The notes below the pieces were generated by a model. That model was not told the origin of the DNA. It searched no databases and saw only the letters and a list, made by a program, of their open reading frames with translations. The translations under genes were made by a program, and so were the position numbers. A stretch of 64,000 bases of DNA from Neomonachus schauinslandi. Its lineage: Eukaryota; Chordata; Mammalia; Carnivora; Phocidae. The DNA is taken from positions 99,844,239 to 99,908,238 of the forward strand of contig NC_058410.1 in assembly GCF_002201575.2 (NCBI RefSeq), read 5' to 3'. This document shows positions 1 through 11,575 of the stretch, piece by piece (within the stretch, counting starts at the first letter, position 1; each line of letters starts with the position of its first letter).

Positions 1-309
1 CATATGATTTCACTCATATGTGGAATTTAAGAAACAAAAAAAAAAAATGAGCAAAGGGGGAAAAAGAGAGAGAGAGGCAAACCAAAAAACAGACTCTTAG
101 CTACCGAGAACAAACTGATGGTTACCAGAGGGGTGGCTGATGGGGGAACTGGGGGGGATGGGTGAAATAGGTGATGGGGATTAAAGAGTACAATTATTAT
201 GATGAGACTGAGTTCTGTACAGAATTGTTGAATGGATATGTTGTACACCTGGAACTAATATAACACTGCATGTTAACTAACTGGAATTTAAATAAAAACT
301 TTAAAAAAG
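1..309 (+). mobile_element. L1 3' end (older carnivore L1), clipped by window edge
   Basis: The sequence carries the L1 3' UTR layout: a purine-rich start, a G-rich tract after gagaacaaactgatgg, then gttgtacacctggaac, and a tail of taaataaaaact followed by A's. It is a more diverged relative of the young L1 3' ends elsewhere in the window. The 5' part lies outside the window. No coding capacity remains. The exact subfamily cannot be named from sequence reading alone. Confidence 0.8.
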
Positions 310-424
310 ATTATCTACAAATCTTTATTTTAGGTCTATAATCGTTTCCCTCTCTTGTGTCCTCTCTTTGCTTTACTCTGACCTAAATGGAAGTTGTGAG
401 ATATAACTAGGTTGGAAATTATCC

Positions 425-608
425 AGTGTGACTTTGACCTTGGACCATATACCTGATTCTTCCCTCTGCTTTGAGAACAGTTTCCTCACCTGTAAAATGA
501 GAATAATAACACTGTCTACTTCCCAGGATGCTTATGAGCACTAAATGAGATAATGCAGATAAATATAAGTGCAATGCCTGGCACATAATAAGCATAATAA
601 GCAAATAA
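425..608 (+). mobile_element. MIR SINE relic
   Basis: The MIR core order is visible: gtgactttgacctt, tttcctcacctgtaaaatga, then a weaker ggatgcttatgagcactaaatg block and gcctggcacataataagc near the end. Divergence is high, as expected for this mammal-wide tRNA-derived SINE. Confidence 0.75.
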
Positions 609-1663
609 TGTTATTTGCCCATTCCTTGTTCCTTTTCATCTCTTCTCCTATAAATGCTTAACCAGCAATAAGATATCCAGAATTAGGACCTATTAAAATA
701 CATCACTGCTCTTCTATTTCTAAACAGTCAAACAATCTTTATATTTAAGGTACTATGTAGCAGCCAGCACAGTGCTCTGCTTGGTGCCCTTCAAATGAGA
801 TCAATTTGTATTCAACACTTTCACTATCCACCACTATTACATGTATCCGTGCATCTCATCTCCCTTGAAGCTCTGAAGTTCTAGGACATCCCAGGAAATC
901 CACTTGGGGTAAACTCAAAGGGAAGCTTGGGGTCACTTCAGGGAGGTCTGCTTTAATTAGGAAAATCACAGGGAGTACATCTGTTAAAAGCTTCCATAGA
1001 ACTAGGAATAGTGTTCAAGATGGTTCTAGTTAAGGCCAGAGATGCTAAAACTCTGCCATCATAGCTCATGCTCACCTGCTGGAAGGAAGGTAAGTTATAC
1101 CATGTCTACATGAGGAGGAGGTAGAATCATGAAATCTTTTAGATTTTCTACACCTCCCAAGCCAACTCTGAATCCTCCAATGCAAGTGATTTCCAGAACT
1201 GCCTCACTCCTTCTTCTCTCATAGTCTTCTCAACTGTCCAAGCTCTTGTTGAATGTCCTAGGATCTCTCAAAGTCATTCTGACCCTCAAGATGCATATAA
1301 GGGTATATAATTAGAAAACAGCCACTAAGTGCTTGAGCCAGTATGAGAATCTGAGGATATTTTCTGTTGTCAGACCAAGCAGTCAACAGTCAATGGACAC
1401 ATTCTCCTAAGCTAAAACAACTCACTCAGAAACAGCCAAATAGCACCTACCATTTTAATCCAGTTCTTTCGGTTACTCAAGCAATCAAATTATCTCAGAT
1501 GTGGTGAAATTTAATGGGTGTTATAGCAATTAAGCCTTAAACACCCTTCTCAATCAGTCATAGAAACTAGGACTCCATATTCCCCTCAGTAGTTGAACTT
1601 TTAAAACCTAATTGTTTGCTTTAAACCACACTAGAATAAGGGACCAATGATAGGTGTGGCTTC
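609..1663. other. Unique AT-rich DNA, no feature recognised
   Basis: No clear repeat, exon or long open frame could be seen. Short stretches such as cagcacagtgctctgcttggtg may be very old L2/MIR but are too diverged to call. Confidence 0.5.
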
Positions 1664-1800
1664 TTTCTGGTTCAGCACTGACTACATGCCTAACCGGGTA
1701 AGTTGCTTGGCCCCAGTCTTCCCAACCTAAAAAAAAAAAAAAAAAATCATGTTGTTAAAACATTAAGGACAGAGTAATTAAATCTAATGGATAGTTGAGA
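1664..1800 (+). mobile_element. Probable MIR relic with internal poly-A tract
   Basis: The segment ggtaagttgcttggccccagt resembles the MIR 'gggcaagttacttaacctc' core, and gttgttaaaacattaagg resembles its 'gttgtgaggattaaatgag' block. An A tract of about 18 bases (near 1729-1746) sits where MIR has 'gtaaaatgg', which suggests later A expansion. Confidence 0.5.
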
Positions 1801-2469
1801 TAATAACAATGAACCTGATTCTCCCTCTGCTTTGAGGAACAGCTACGCATCAACCCCTGCTTTCTTAACCCATGGGCAAAAGCAACTTGTAAACTTGGCC
1901 ACACCAGCTTCAGTTATCAGACCTCAATTTCTGCTTTAAGAACAGACAAATATCAGGACCAATAATAAGAACAAGTGTTATGGGAGAAATCAATGTTTGC
2001 TAATGCTTTCAGATCTTGATTGAAAACTGCCTGGGGGAGAACATTTTTTAATAATTATGTTTGCATTCTGTTCACATAAATTCACTCAATTTTCAGTGTG
2101 GTTGAGGTTCAGTTCACCCTCAAGTTTTTTCTATTACATTCTACCTTGAGAAAAATCTTGCAGAAGAATATTGAGGGTGTTATTTTGTTATTATTACTTT
2201 TTTTTTTTTTTTGCAAAGTAGGTTTTAAGAAATTCCTTTGTCCTAGAAGATAAAAATTTGTAACTGAACAGTAGTTGACAACATCCTGTTAAAAAAACGT
2301 ATGCCCTGCCTCCAGACAAGGCAGATTTAGGCAGCCTCAGTTGACATCCCTGAAAACAGGGACAGACAACATAATGAAAGCACAGATAGATGTGGGCAGG
2401 GACAATTATAATAAACTCAGCCAACTGTCCAATTAATAATTTTTTTTAAAGAAACAAGTCTTACCAAAT
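1801..2469. other. Unique DNA with a poly-T tract
   Basis: Nothing codable was recognised. A T homopolymer lies near 2198-2212. Open frames here are short and start inside low-complexity sequence. Confidence 0.45.
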
Positions 2470-2960
2470 GGCAATGGAGCTTTCATTTCAAATCATTTGT
2501 TTAATTTCATGTGCAAATTATAGAGACGCATTCATTTCCAAACTATTGAAACAGATTTTGGAGCCATGTTGTTTGAAGTGACTGTAGTTCAGAAACATCT
2601 CTTTTCAATTAGCTCTGAAACCTCTTTCAACAGCCTTTCATAAATAGGCCAACATCAATGGCATGCTCGGATGCAGTGCGGATCTCTAATGGAAATGCAC
2701 AATGGGCCTTGCGCCATGCCTGGAGGGGCAAACATCTTCCATTTCAGACAGATCCAATGAGAAGTTCTGCCAGCTATTCTGGGTCGCTCACTTTTCGGTC
2801 TCAGGTTTAGCTCATCGCTAATCGATGCCTGTGCTTTTTAATTACATTGTACAGTCAGTAGTGATTTGTCACTCGTTGAACCTGGGCGGGTCTTCTGAGC
2901 TATCACCGATGTAAACAACTGGAAAGGCAAGGTAACCTTAACTGCCAGGGCTCCACGATG
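2470..2960. promoter_or_regulatory. Candidate conserved non-coding element
   Basis: This block is free of recognisable repeats and looks unlike its decayed surroundings. It has a balanced base composition, retained CpGs (tgctcgg, tcgctcac, catcgctaatcgatg) and homeodomain/POU-like words such as ttaattac, ctaatgg and catgtgcaaatta. No open frame of note covers it. That pattern is typical of developmental enhancers in gene-poor regions. Conservation itself cannot be seen from one sequence, so this is inference only. Confidence 0.35.
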
Positions 2961-4004
2961 CAAAAGAAAGAAATTTCCCTGATAAAAGGCAATGCTGACT
3001 TTGGAAGAAAGGAAGGAAAGGTAATATCCTCATATTTAAATTGTACCAAATACTAGAGGCCTATCTTTTCACTGTCCAGAGTCCTGGACTAGAAACATCT
3101 ATCCACCAAAGGGTTTCTGTAAATCTTTTGTCTTCTGTAGCACTCATCAATGATCTCGGTGATATTAACTCAGGAGATATTTATTGATTGATAAGATCAA
3201 GTTTTATCTTTTTATATTGACATTTCCCTCTGGTAGATAGAAGAGAAATTCTGAAATTGCCTTTATGTTCCAATAACTAGGGATGCAATGCTGCATGGCA
3301 CTTGAGAATAAAAAATCTTATTTTTCCATAAATGAATAACTAACTCACAATATAAGATGACCAGTCAATATATTTATCATTGGACAATAATCAATAAGAA
3401 TATTTAATCAGAATGGACACCAGTTGGTATGCCACAGCAGTACTTATATCAGCCCTGCCCAGAAAACACGTCACTGATGCTAAGCAAGAAAAAAGAAAAA
3501 TCTTTGCAAACACAAGGCAATAAAAAGCTAAATTCTAAAATCTCTCACTACTCTCTGTCTTCATTTTTCTTTTCTGTTTTAAGGACCTTCTTTCTATCAA
3601 AATACACTAAGACACAGACGCTGGATTCCAGTTGCAAAAGTAAGTAACTGAGCAATAAAAGTTCTATATTCATTTGGATGCTGTGCCTCCAACAGATTTA
3701 ATCCCACTGCTCCAATGCTAGCAATAAGAGGATTTACTAGTTATGTATTAATACAATGAGTGAGAGAAGTAAGATATTGGTATACCACTTCTAACATAAA
3801 ATTAATAAGGTATGTTTTGTTTTACACAAGATAAATTAATAATTACTCCATTTGCAAAATATATATCAATTGTGATCTTACAATCCCTGTAAATAGCAAG
3901 AATCTGTAGTGCCTTTGAAATACACTGTTTCCATAAAACACCAGAGGTATTCACACTAAAGTTGGGAAGAAAGACGAAGAAGTCTATTAGCTCACCTCAT
4001 ATGA
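2961..4004. other. Unique AT-rich DNA
   Basis: No recognisable element. The open frame at 3429-3647 (72 codons) has low-complexity Lys/Ser content and no family resemblance, and is treated as chance. Confidence 0.5.
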
Positions 4005-6164
4005 AAGATCTGGCCAGTACAATGAAGTAAGAAAAAGAAGTAAGAGGTATAAAACTCAGAGAGGATAAATAAACATTTCATTATTTTAATATGATATGAT
4101 TGTCTATGAAAAAATATGATTATCAATGAAGGATCAATGTGAACATCTAATAAAAGGTCACAGCAAAGCATGAGAATGCAAATATTAATTGCTTTCACAT
4201 TTCAAAGAAATTACAGTTGAGAAAAAATTATAAATTAACAATGAATACTGAAAATTTGTAATACTGAAAAATATAAAATATCTAGAAATAAACTTAATAA
4301 TATATTTGTACAATTCCCCAATTAAGAAAACTTAAGAGAAGATCTAATTAATGGAAAGAAGCATAATATTTTGGTTAAAAAAAAAAAAGACAGTATTGGA
4401 AAGATATCAATTCTTCTTCAATTTAGTCTGTGCATTTAATACTATTTGAAATTACAATGTGGTTTTTATAATAAAGAAAATAAATCTAAAGTTCATTCAA
4501 AAGAAAAACCTGGAAAAACTACCAAGAATTCTTATGAAGAAGAATAATTGAAGAGGACATCTACTAAATATTAAATTATATAGCAAAAGTACAGTACTTC
4601 TAACACTGTGGTAGTGCCCTAAGAAAAACAGAAACATTGAGCCTCGTAGAAAGCTAAGAAACAGACTGCTCCATACACATGAATTTAGTTATATAAAAGC
4701 ATTTCAAATCAATGGAGAAAAAAATTCTTCTGATAAATGATATTCACAGGGGGATGTCCAGGAAAAAAATGATATTCACAAAATCAGTTAACTATTTGGA
4801 GGGAAACTTAGATCTCTATCCTAAACAATATAACAAAATAAATTTCAAATTGACTTAAGAGTTAAATGTAAAAACTGAAATTATTAAAAAAATTAGGTAA
4901 AATAATGGATGACTCAAAAGGAACAATAAATCCACACAATAATATCAATACATCTTAAATGTATATTGCCAACTAAAAGAAGCCAGTCCTAGAAGACTAT
5001 ATACTGTAGATTCCACTTAAATGACATTCTGGAAAAGGTAAAACTATAAAGAGGGCAAACAGATCAGAGGTTGCCAGGGGTCTGGATAGGAGAGGACACT
5101 GATAAGGGGAAGCACAGAGAATTTTTAAGGCTGTGAAACTATTCCATTTGGTACTGTTGTGGTGGATACAGGACACTGTGCATTTGTCAAAATCCATACA
5201 TCACCTTACTGTGTGCAAGAGTGGAGGATCCCAGGATGGAATGCAACTGTAATAAAAGAATCTAGCTATATTACAGATGTATGATGTAACATCAGTGTAG
5301 AGGTGAGGAAAAAGAAGTACTGACCCGAGTAACTTTGGAAATGACTGGACACACAGAGCTAAAGAAAATGGAAATATACATAAGCTGGAAAACTCTTGCT
5401 GGAAAGTTGTTTCCTGCAGGGTTATGGGTTAACAACTGTGTAGCCACTATACAGGTATACTAGGTTTGAACAAATAAGTAAATGCACAGTGGACGGCGGG
5501 AGCCAGGTTTCTCACTATAGGAATGTGGATGTGCAGATAGACAAGGGGCTAAGGCTAGAGTGAACCATGTGGTTACCATAGATGAGGGCTGGAGACATCA
5601 GTATGACCTCATGTGTAGTTTTTTAAAAGATACTGATGGGTATAACTAAAAATAACTACAAAAATTATTATAATTACATAATTTTAATTATACATATATG
5701 ATACACACAGGTTAGTATACACACTATATATCCTCTCGCTCTGTCAGCCGAGAGGGTCTACAAACAATGACTACCCAATGGCACTGAGCACACCCAGCAC
5801 TCAAATCTTGGTCTCTAATACTACTCTACAATAAAAGGAAGCAGAACTCCTTAGAGAAATGACTGATTCTAGGGCTGGAGAAGGGAATATACAAAATGAG
5901 CCTGGAGCATCTTATAGTGTCTGAAAGTAAAACTCAACAAACAAAATGACTAGCGGATGTCAAAGGGACACAGAAGCCAAATGAAAAAGCTCCAAATGCA
6001 AAAACTGAAACAATCAGAGCAACAAAATAAATAACATGATATTGAAATTATAACCCAAGGCATAAAATATATGTCCACGAGTCCATAGAGACACAAATAA
6101 ATCAATGAATAAGTAAACACATGGAAAAATGACTAATCTCCTGTAGAGAAAAATTCCAAATAAT

Positions 6165-6353
6165 TTTTTTTAAGATTTTATTTATTTGAGAGAGAGAGAG
6201 ACAGAGCACGAGCAGAGGGGAGGGACAGAGGGAGAGAGAGAGGCAAGCTCCCTGCTGAGCAGGGAGCCCAATGCGGGGCTGGATCCCAGGACCCTGGGAT
6301 CATGACCTGAGCCGAAGGCAGATGCTTAGCTGACTGAGCCACCCAGGTGCCCC
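6165..6353 (-). mobile_element. CAN-SINE (tRNA-Lys derived), minus strand
   Basis: The reverse complement begins ggggcacctgggtggctcag and ends in a TC-rich and (A)n tail, here read as taagattttatttatttgag. Target-site duplication aaaattccaaataat lies at 6150-6164 and 6356-6370. It is inserted in the 3' UTR of the ancient L1M. Confidence 0.93.
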
Positions 6354-6660
6354 ACAAAATTCCAAATAATTCCTATAGATACTCCCTCCCTCAAGGAGGT
6401 GAAGCATCACTCCCCACAACTTAAATGCAAGTTATGCATAATGACATCCTTCCAAAGATTACAGTATGTTAAAGGAAAGTGGGAGAGAATAACTTTAGAG
6501 TGGACAATCTGATGACCACTACCTTAGAAGGTGGTAACGGTCAACATAAAAAGTGATGTCACACTGATAAGTATGAATCCTTGATATGATACAATATAAC
6601 AGAACTTTACTTCTGTGTTCTTTCTCCCAAAAACCCATAATCTCAGTCTAATCATGAGAA

Positions 6661-6893
6661 GAACAAACCATGAGACTCCTGGCTCCGGGAAACAAACTGA
6701 GGGTTTCAGAGGGGAGGGGGGCAGGGGGATGGGGCAGCTGAGTGAGGTGCATTAAGGAGGGCACGTGTGATCTCATGAGCACTGGGTGTACACCCAACTA
6801 ATGAATCATTGAAGACTACATCAAAAACCAATGATGTACTATATGTTGGTTAATTGAATTTAAATTAAAAAAAATAAAAAATAAATTTAAAAA
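6661..6893 (+). mobile_element. Young L1 3' end, 5'-truncated
   Basis: Starts near aaccatgagactcc, then gaaacaaactgagggtt, a G-rich tract, gagcactgggtgt, aatgaatcat and aactaatgatgtac-like blocks, then an A-rich tail. It interrupts the L1M 3' UTR, whose sequence resumes at about 6900. A clean target-site duplication was not found. Confidence 0.82.
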
Positions 6894-7299
6894 AATCTGA
6901 AAAAAAATCAGAAATACTCAGATTAATGGACATGCTACAAAATATCTGACCAATACTTGTAAAAGTGTCAAGGTTATGAAAAACAATGACAGTAATAGGA
7001 ACTGTCATACCAGAGGAACCTAAGGAAGCAGGATAACCAAATATAATATGGTATCCTGGATGGGATTCTGGATAAGAAAAAGTACATTAGGTGAAACTAG
7101 AGAAATCTGAATAAAGTACAGTCTTTAGTTAATAATAATTGTGACAAATGTACCACAAGTAGGTAAGAAGTTAAACTAGTTTAGAGTTATGGGAAATGTC
7201 TATATTATCTTTGCAACTTTTCTGTAAAACTATTCTAAAATAAAAAGTTTGTGTTTAATAAATGAATGGATATTTATCTGATCTCCAAGTGAAGTCCTT

Positions 7300-8290
7300 T
7301 CTAAGCATAATGGTTCTATAACTAAAAGATTAATAGATCTGGCCACAAAAAATAATAACTCATAACACAATGAAAAGACAAATCAACTGAGAGGAAATTG
7401 TTTGCAACATATCATTTAGAAAAAAGTTTTAGAATCTTTAACATTTAAAGAATGCTTTTAAACCAATAAAAGCAATTTTTAAGAGCAACCTCATAACCTA
7501 GCAATTCTCAAAGGAAATGCAAAAGCCCAGTAAGTACAGGAAAAATGTTCAACCTTACCAAATAAAAATATACAAATAAAATCAAAATAAGCTAGTATTA
7601 ACCATGATTATTAAAAATTAAAATATCCCATATAGGGCAAAAGGAAATAGGTACAGTTGTAGGTACAACTCTAGCCGAGCATGAAATCTAGTATGTTTCT
7701 GGAAACAAAATTTGGCCACACATATATAAAGGCTTTAACATACAAATTCTACTTATTGAAATTCATCATAAGGAGGATACAAAAAATTATCAGTAAAGAT
7801 CTCCAATAATATGGATTTAATAAAGTCAACTACGGTAATACATGAAACATAAAACTGGGTGACTAATAAAAATCAGTTATGGATGATTCTTTAATATGAA
7901 AATATTAATAATGTGTAAGAAATAAAAGTACTTACTTATTTTCAAAAAACATACACGTGTAGGCAAAAAACAAACAAAAAATACCAGAGAGAAGTTTCCC
8001 AATAGGAAATAGGACTGAACATGGGGGAGGCAGAAAGGCTTTTATTTTCCTAATTTAAAAATTGTATTGTTTGGGTTTTTAAAGCATCCCTGTGTTACTT
8101 TATAATTTTAAAACTAATAAGGATGATATTTTTATAAGCCAGTTCCCAAAAAAGTACTGCCTGAGAAATCCCAGTTTATATTTTAGGTATATGACTAGAG
8201 AAAAAAGTAACAGGAAAAATATACACTGAAATGTAAACAATGTTACTTTCTAATCATAGGATTACTGAAGATTTTTTCATGTGTTTTCTA
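7300..8290 (+). mobile_element. Second ancient L1M relic (ORF2 end and 3' UTR)
   Basis: The segments aaaggaaatgcaaaagcc, aaaatgttcaaccttacc and gggggaggcagaaaggctttt follow the order of old L1M ORF2 and 3' UTR sequence. A TTT-rich tail region with tgtgttactttataat follows. The frames are fully degraded. The call rests on block order rather than alignment. Confidence 0.55.
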
Positions 8291-8299
8291 AATTTTCCA

Positions 8300-8743
8300 A
8301 AACAAACTGAGGGTTGCTGGAGTGGGGGGTGGGGTGGGAGGGATGGGGTGGCTGGGTGATAGACACTGGGGAGGGTATGTGCTATGGTGAGCGCTGTGAA
8401 TTGTGTAAGACTGTTGATCACAGACCTGTACCTCTGAAACAAATAATACATTATATGTTAAAAAAAAAAAAAGAAGAAGAAGAAGAAGATAGTAGGAAGG
8501 GGAGAATAAAGGGGGGGGAATCGGAGGGGGAGACGAACCATGAGAGACTATGGACTCTGAGAAACAAACTGAGGGTTCTAGAGGGGAGGGCGGTGGGGGG
8601 ATGGGTTAGCCTGGTGATGGGTATTCACACGTATTGAATGGAGCACTGGGTGTTATACATAAACAATGAATCATACAACACTATGTCAAAAACTAATGAT
8701 GTAATGTATGGTGATTAACATATAAAATAAAATTTAAAAAAAT
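8300..8743 (+). mobile_element. Young L1 3' UTR, both tandem modules
   Basis: It contains two related 3'-end modules: first gggttgctggagtgggg to acattatatgttaa, then an A tract with (gaa)n, then a second module from gaaacaaactgagggttc to aactaatgatgtaatg and an A-rich tail. The same two-part arrangement is seen at 54741-55216. The open frame at 8314-8637 simply reads through this G-rich UTR. Confidence 0.85.
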
Positions 8744-10129
8744 AGTTTTTGTTAAAAAACAGAAATCATAAGGTAATTTAAAAATCTTTCAAATTCTAAA
8801 AATTTTTCAAAATTAAAAAACAATGCATGCAAACATACTTATTTTGATATGAAATCTAGAGTACTAGAATTATCCTTGGAAAACTGAATCTCATTTTATT
8901 TTGCTTCATGCATTCACTTATTCAAGTATTTATTGATCCAACCTCTAAATGAAAAACAATTTTAAAAAACAGATAAGATACCCAAAGTTAAAGAGAAATA
9001 CAAAATTCAAGTTTAAAAATCTATGAAAAGCCCAAAGTAGAGAAACTTTATTTTTTACAAATTATAGAATATTATTTTTTGGCTATTAAAAAGTTGTAAA
9101 TTCTTGAAATTACACTTGAACCATATCTGCAGAACTGTAACATAACTGGTCAGCATAATTTATTATTAATGGTGATAGAACTAATATTTTGAAATTGTCC
9201 TGTTGCTCATGGAACAAAACAGATAAGGCAGAGTGAAGTGAGGTAATGAAACCTAAAGTCATGAAAATAAAACCTTTGGAGAATTCTGAACTCCGTGGTC
9301 AGGTATCAGACTCACCTGTAGAGCTTTTTTTCTTTAGACAAATAGCACAGTCCCATTTCAGTCCTGAGCAGTTCAAGTCTAAGGGACAGGGTCCAACACA
9401 GGCATTTTCTAAAAGCTCCAAAGATTAGTCTGATATGCACCCCAACGTTGCAAATTTGGGCTCTAACTAATCGATTTGATGTGCCTGAGCCTGAATTATT
9501 CACTGTGAGAACCACAGAAATGTGACTTTGTAAAATGGTTATTCACCTAGCTCCCAGTGTCTTTCTCTTAGTCACTAAGTAAATATGACTTAGTTCACTG
9601 GTTGCTTACTTTGCACCACACACTGAGTTGCCTCTTTAACCAAAATTCACCATCTTCCAAAAGAAACTGCAGAATGTAATAAATTTTTTTCTTTAAAAAA
9701 GAAAGTTGATACATTTAACTGCTACAATATAGTATACCTAGATTTGAACTACGATCATTATTAAAACCTACAGAATTTCTAAGGCAATTAAATGTACTAT
9801 TTGGCCATGATGCCCACAAGGTAAAAACAGCAAGGAGGGGTGCTGAATTAATGATAATGAAGCCTCTGGAAGTTACAACCCTATCATGTTTTGACATAAG
9901 AGTATGAGATTTTTGAAGTAGGAACCAAATTTGTAATCTAAAGGAATTTCTGAAGATAGTCACCTCTCTCAAATTAAAAAAAAAGTCAGCAAAATATAAC
10001 AATCCTTATCTAAGTTGAAGAGCCCCCTTTTTTTACCCCATAGGAAAGTGCAGTTGTGTTTATCAAATAGGCAATAGTGGAAGTGATTTGGAATTAACTG
10101 CTTTAACCAGGTTTAATTTGAGAAAATTT
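8744..10129. other. Unique DNA, no gene recognised
   Basis: AT-rich with no confident repeat. Open frames at 9246-9428, 9312-9515 and 9715-10002 lack family features. The stretch around 9440-9520 (gctctaactaatcgatttg) is more complex and could be weakly conserved. Confidence 0.45.
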
Positions 10130-10450
10130 TCCATTGAATGTCACCTATTCTTTTAATCTTATCAAAATTTAGGTCCTACCGGTCCGCTGAGATCAAAACA
10201 GAAGGCTGTGTCTAATCAGCATATCAATGTTAGCTAAAATTATGCCTCTGAATGACGGTAGCTAATAGGTACGCAGGGCAGTTTCCTCCCAAAGGATATT
10301 AAAAAATACGTGCTGCTTTTCCCAAAGCCATTGTTGCCTTTTATTGGGCTTCTTGCTCTTTGCATATTTCAAAGAAAGTTACAAAATGAGCTGATTTTCA
10401 CACACAATTTAGTCTCCTTATCATCAAATTCTCCTATTAAGGCCTTTGAG
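10130..10450. promoter_or_regulatory. Candidate conserved non-coding element
   Basis: Repeat-free sequence with retained CpGs (accggtccgctgag, atgacggtagc, gtacgcag). It also has closely spaced factor-like words: ctaatcagcat, cattgttgcctttt (SOX-like) and ctttgcatatttcaaag (POU-like). There is no coding signal. Conservation is inferred from texture only. Confidence 0.3.
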
Positions 10451-10737
10451 GCATTGCTTCAGGAGCTCTGGACTTTAGTCCTCTCTAGAACGAATTAATT
10501 ATAAGAGCTTGAGCACCCCTGGACATCAGTTTCCTTATCTGAAAAATGAGAGTTGCATATTCTCATTTCTAATACTTATTACAGTTTTCTGTCTCTTCAG
10601 TCTCAAAAGGAGTAAGTTCTTAATATATTTAACTGACAGAAATCAGTTTTTAAATAACCTCATTAAATCACTGAACCAAGACACATTATTTCCTAGATTG
10701 TGGGAGCATTACAGACTTAGAAAAGTATACTAGCCAA

Positions 10738-11160
10738 CTATGGCTTTTCTAATGCTGCATAACAAACCAACCCAAAAATCTGTAGTGTAAACAACATTAT
10801 TTATCATCTCACTCACAGTGCCTGGGAATGCTCTGCTTTAGCCTGTAGATGTTGGGTGGCTGGGGTAACTCTGCTGGGTTTGTCTCATGCTGAGGCTCAA
10901 GCTGGAGGGTAGCAAATACCTAGAGTATGTTCTATTAATGTAGAAGTTTGGAAGTTCCCAAAGTGGCCAGGTGGAAAAACCAATGCCTCCTAAAACCTCT
11001 AATCAAAACTAGCAGATTGTCACTTTCATCTACTCCTGTTAGTTAAAGCTGGTCCCTGGTCAAGTTTAACCTAAATAAAGCAAGGAAGCTGACTTCTTCC
11101 ACTGGGGTGAGTTGGAAAGGGAGTAAGTACTTATGAAAAAAATTCTAATCTATTACAATG
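10738..11160 (-). mobile_element. Probable ancient LTR (MaLR-like) relic
   Basis: The opening gcttttctaatgctgcataacaaacc and gtgtaaacaacattatttatc resemble the reverse complement of old mammalian LTR repeats that read 'tgctgcgtaacaaaccaccc ... cttaaaacaac'. Family assignment is uncertain and the far end is ill-defined. Confidence 0.4.
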
Positions 11161-11227
11161 ACAGACACCCCAAAGAGGAAGGAACTGATGGAGGCAATTA
11201 TCTAGGTGACTTAATCCAAGGAATAAT

Positions 11228-11300
11228 TATCATTCACTTACTCAACAAACATTGCAGAGGCCTTTCTATGTGCCAGGCAGTAGTCTAGGGTTAACAAGAC
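11228..11300 (-). mobile_element. L2 3'-end fragment
   Basis: cattcacttactcaacaaac followed by ctatgtgccaggcagtagtctagg is the reverse complement of the L2 terminal sequence. Confidence 0.55.
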
Positions 11301-11319
11301 TTGCTGGAAGATCAGACAT

Positions 11320-11393
11320 GAAGGATAAGGAAAGAAAGAATGAAAAGAAAGAAAAGAAAAAAGAGAAAGAAAAGGAAGAAAGAAAGAAGATAA
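11320..11393 (+). repeat. GA-rich purine tract
   Basis: An almost pure A/G run built from gaaa and gaaag units. The overlapping minus-strand frame at 11312-11500 translates it as Phe/Leu low complexity and is not a gene. Confidence 0.85.
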
Positions 11394-11575
11394 CTCCTGG
11401 GTATTAGCTGGATGATGGTACTAAAGTCCAGAAGACTCTTGGGGAGAAGCAGTTTTAAGATGGGATGTATGGGACCTGTTTTGGACTTTGACACGTGCAC
11501 TGGTCTTCACGCTTTATAAAGTGCTATCACATATATCATGTCCTGCTTAATCTGCATGGCAGGATGGATGATAAG

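Larger units (their letters stand above)
4005..7253 (+). mobile_element. Ancient L1M element: ORF2 3' part plus long 3' UTR, with nested insertions
   Basis: Decayed reverse transcriptase sequence is readable at 4005-4115 (around tatgatatgattgtctatg, the region of the RT active-site loop), followed by ORF2 C-terminal remnants to about 5200. The rest is a long L1M-type 3' UTR ending in the diagnostic ctttgcaacttttctgtaaa and aaataaaaagttt at about 7250. A SINE (6165-6353) and a young L1 tail (6661-6893) interrupt it, so it predates both. All frames are full of stops. The subfamily (L1M/L1ME) is a judgement from memory of consensus sequences. It is possible that two old elements abut here. Confidence 0.7.

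Noticed and set aside
8314..8637. Plus-strand frame of 107 codons rich in Gly/Trp and Glu/Lys
   Set aside because: It is read-through of the G-rich and (gaa)n parts of an L1 3' UTR.
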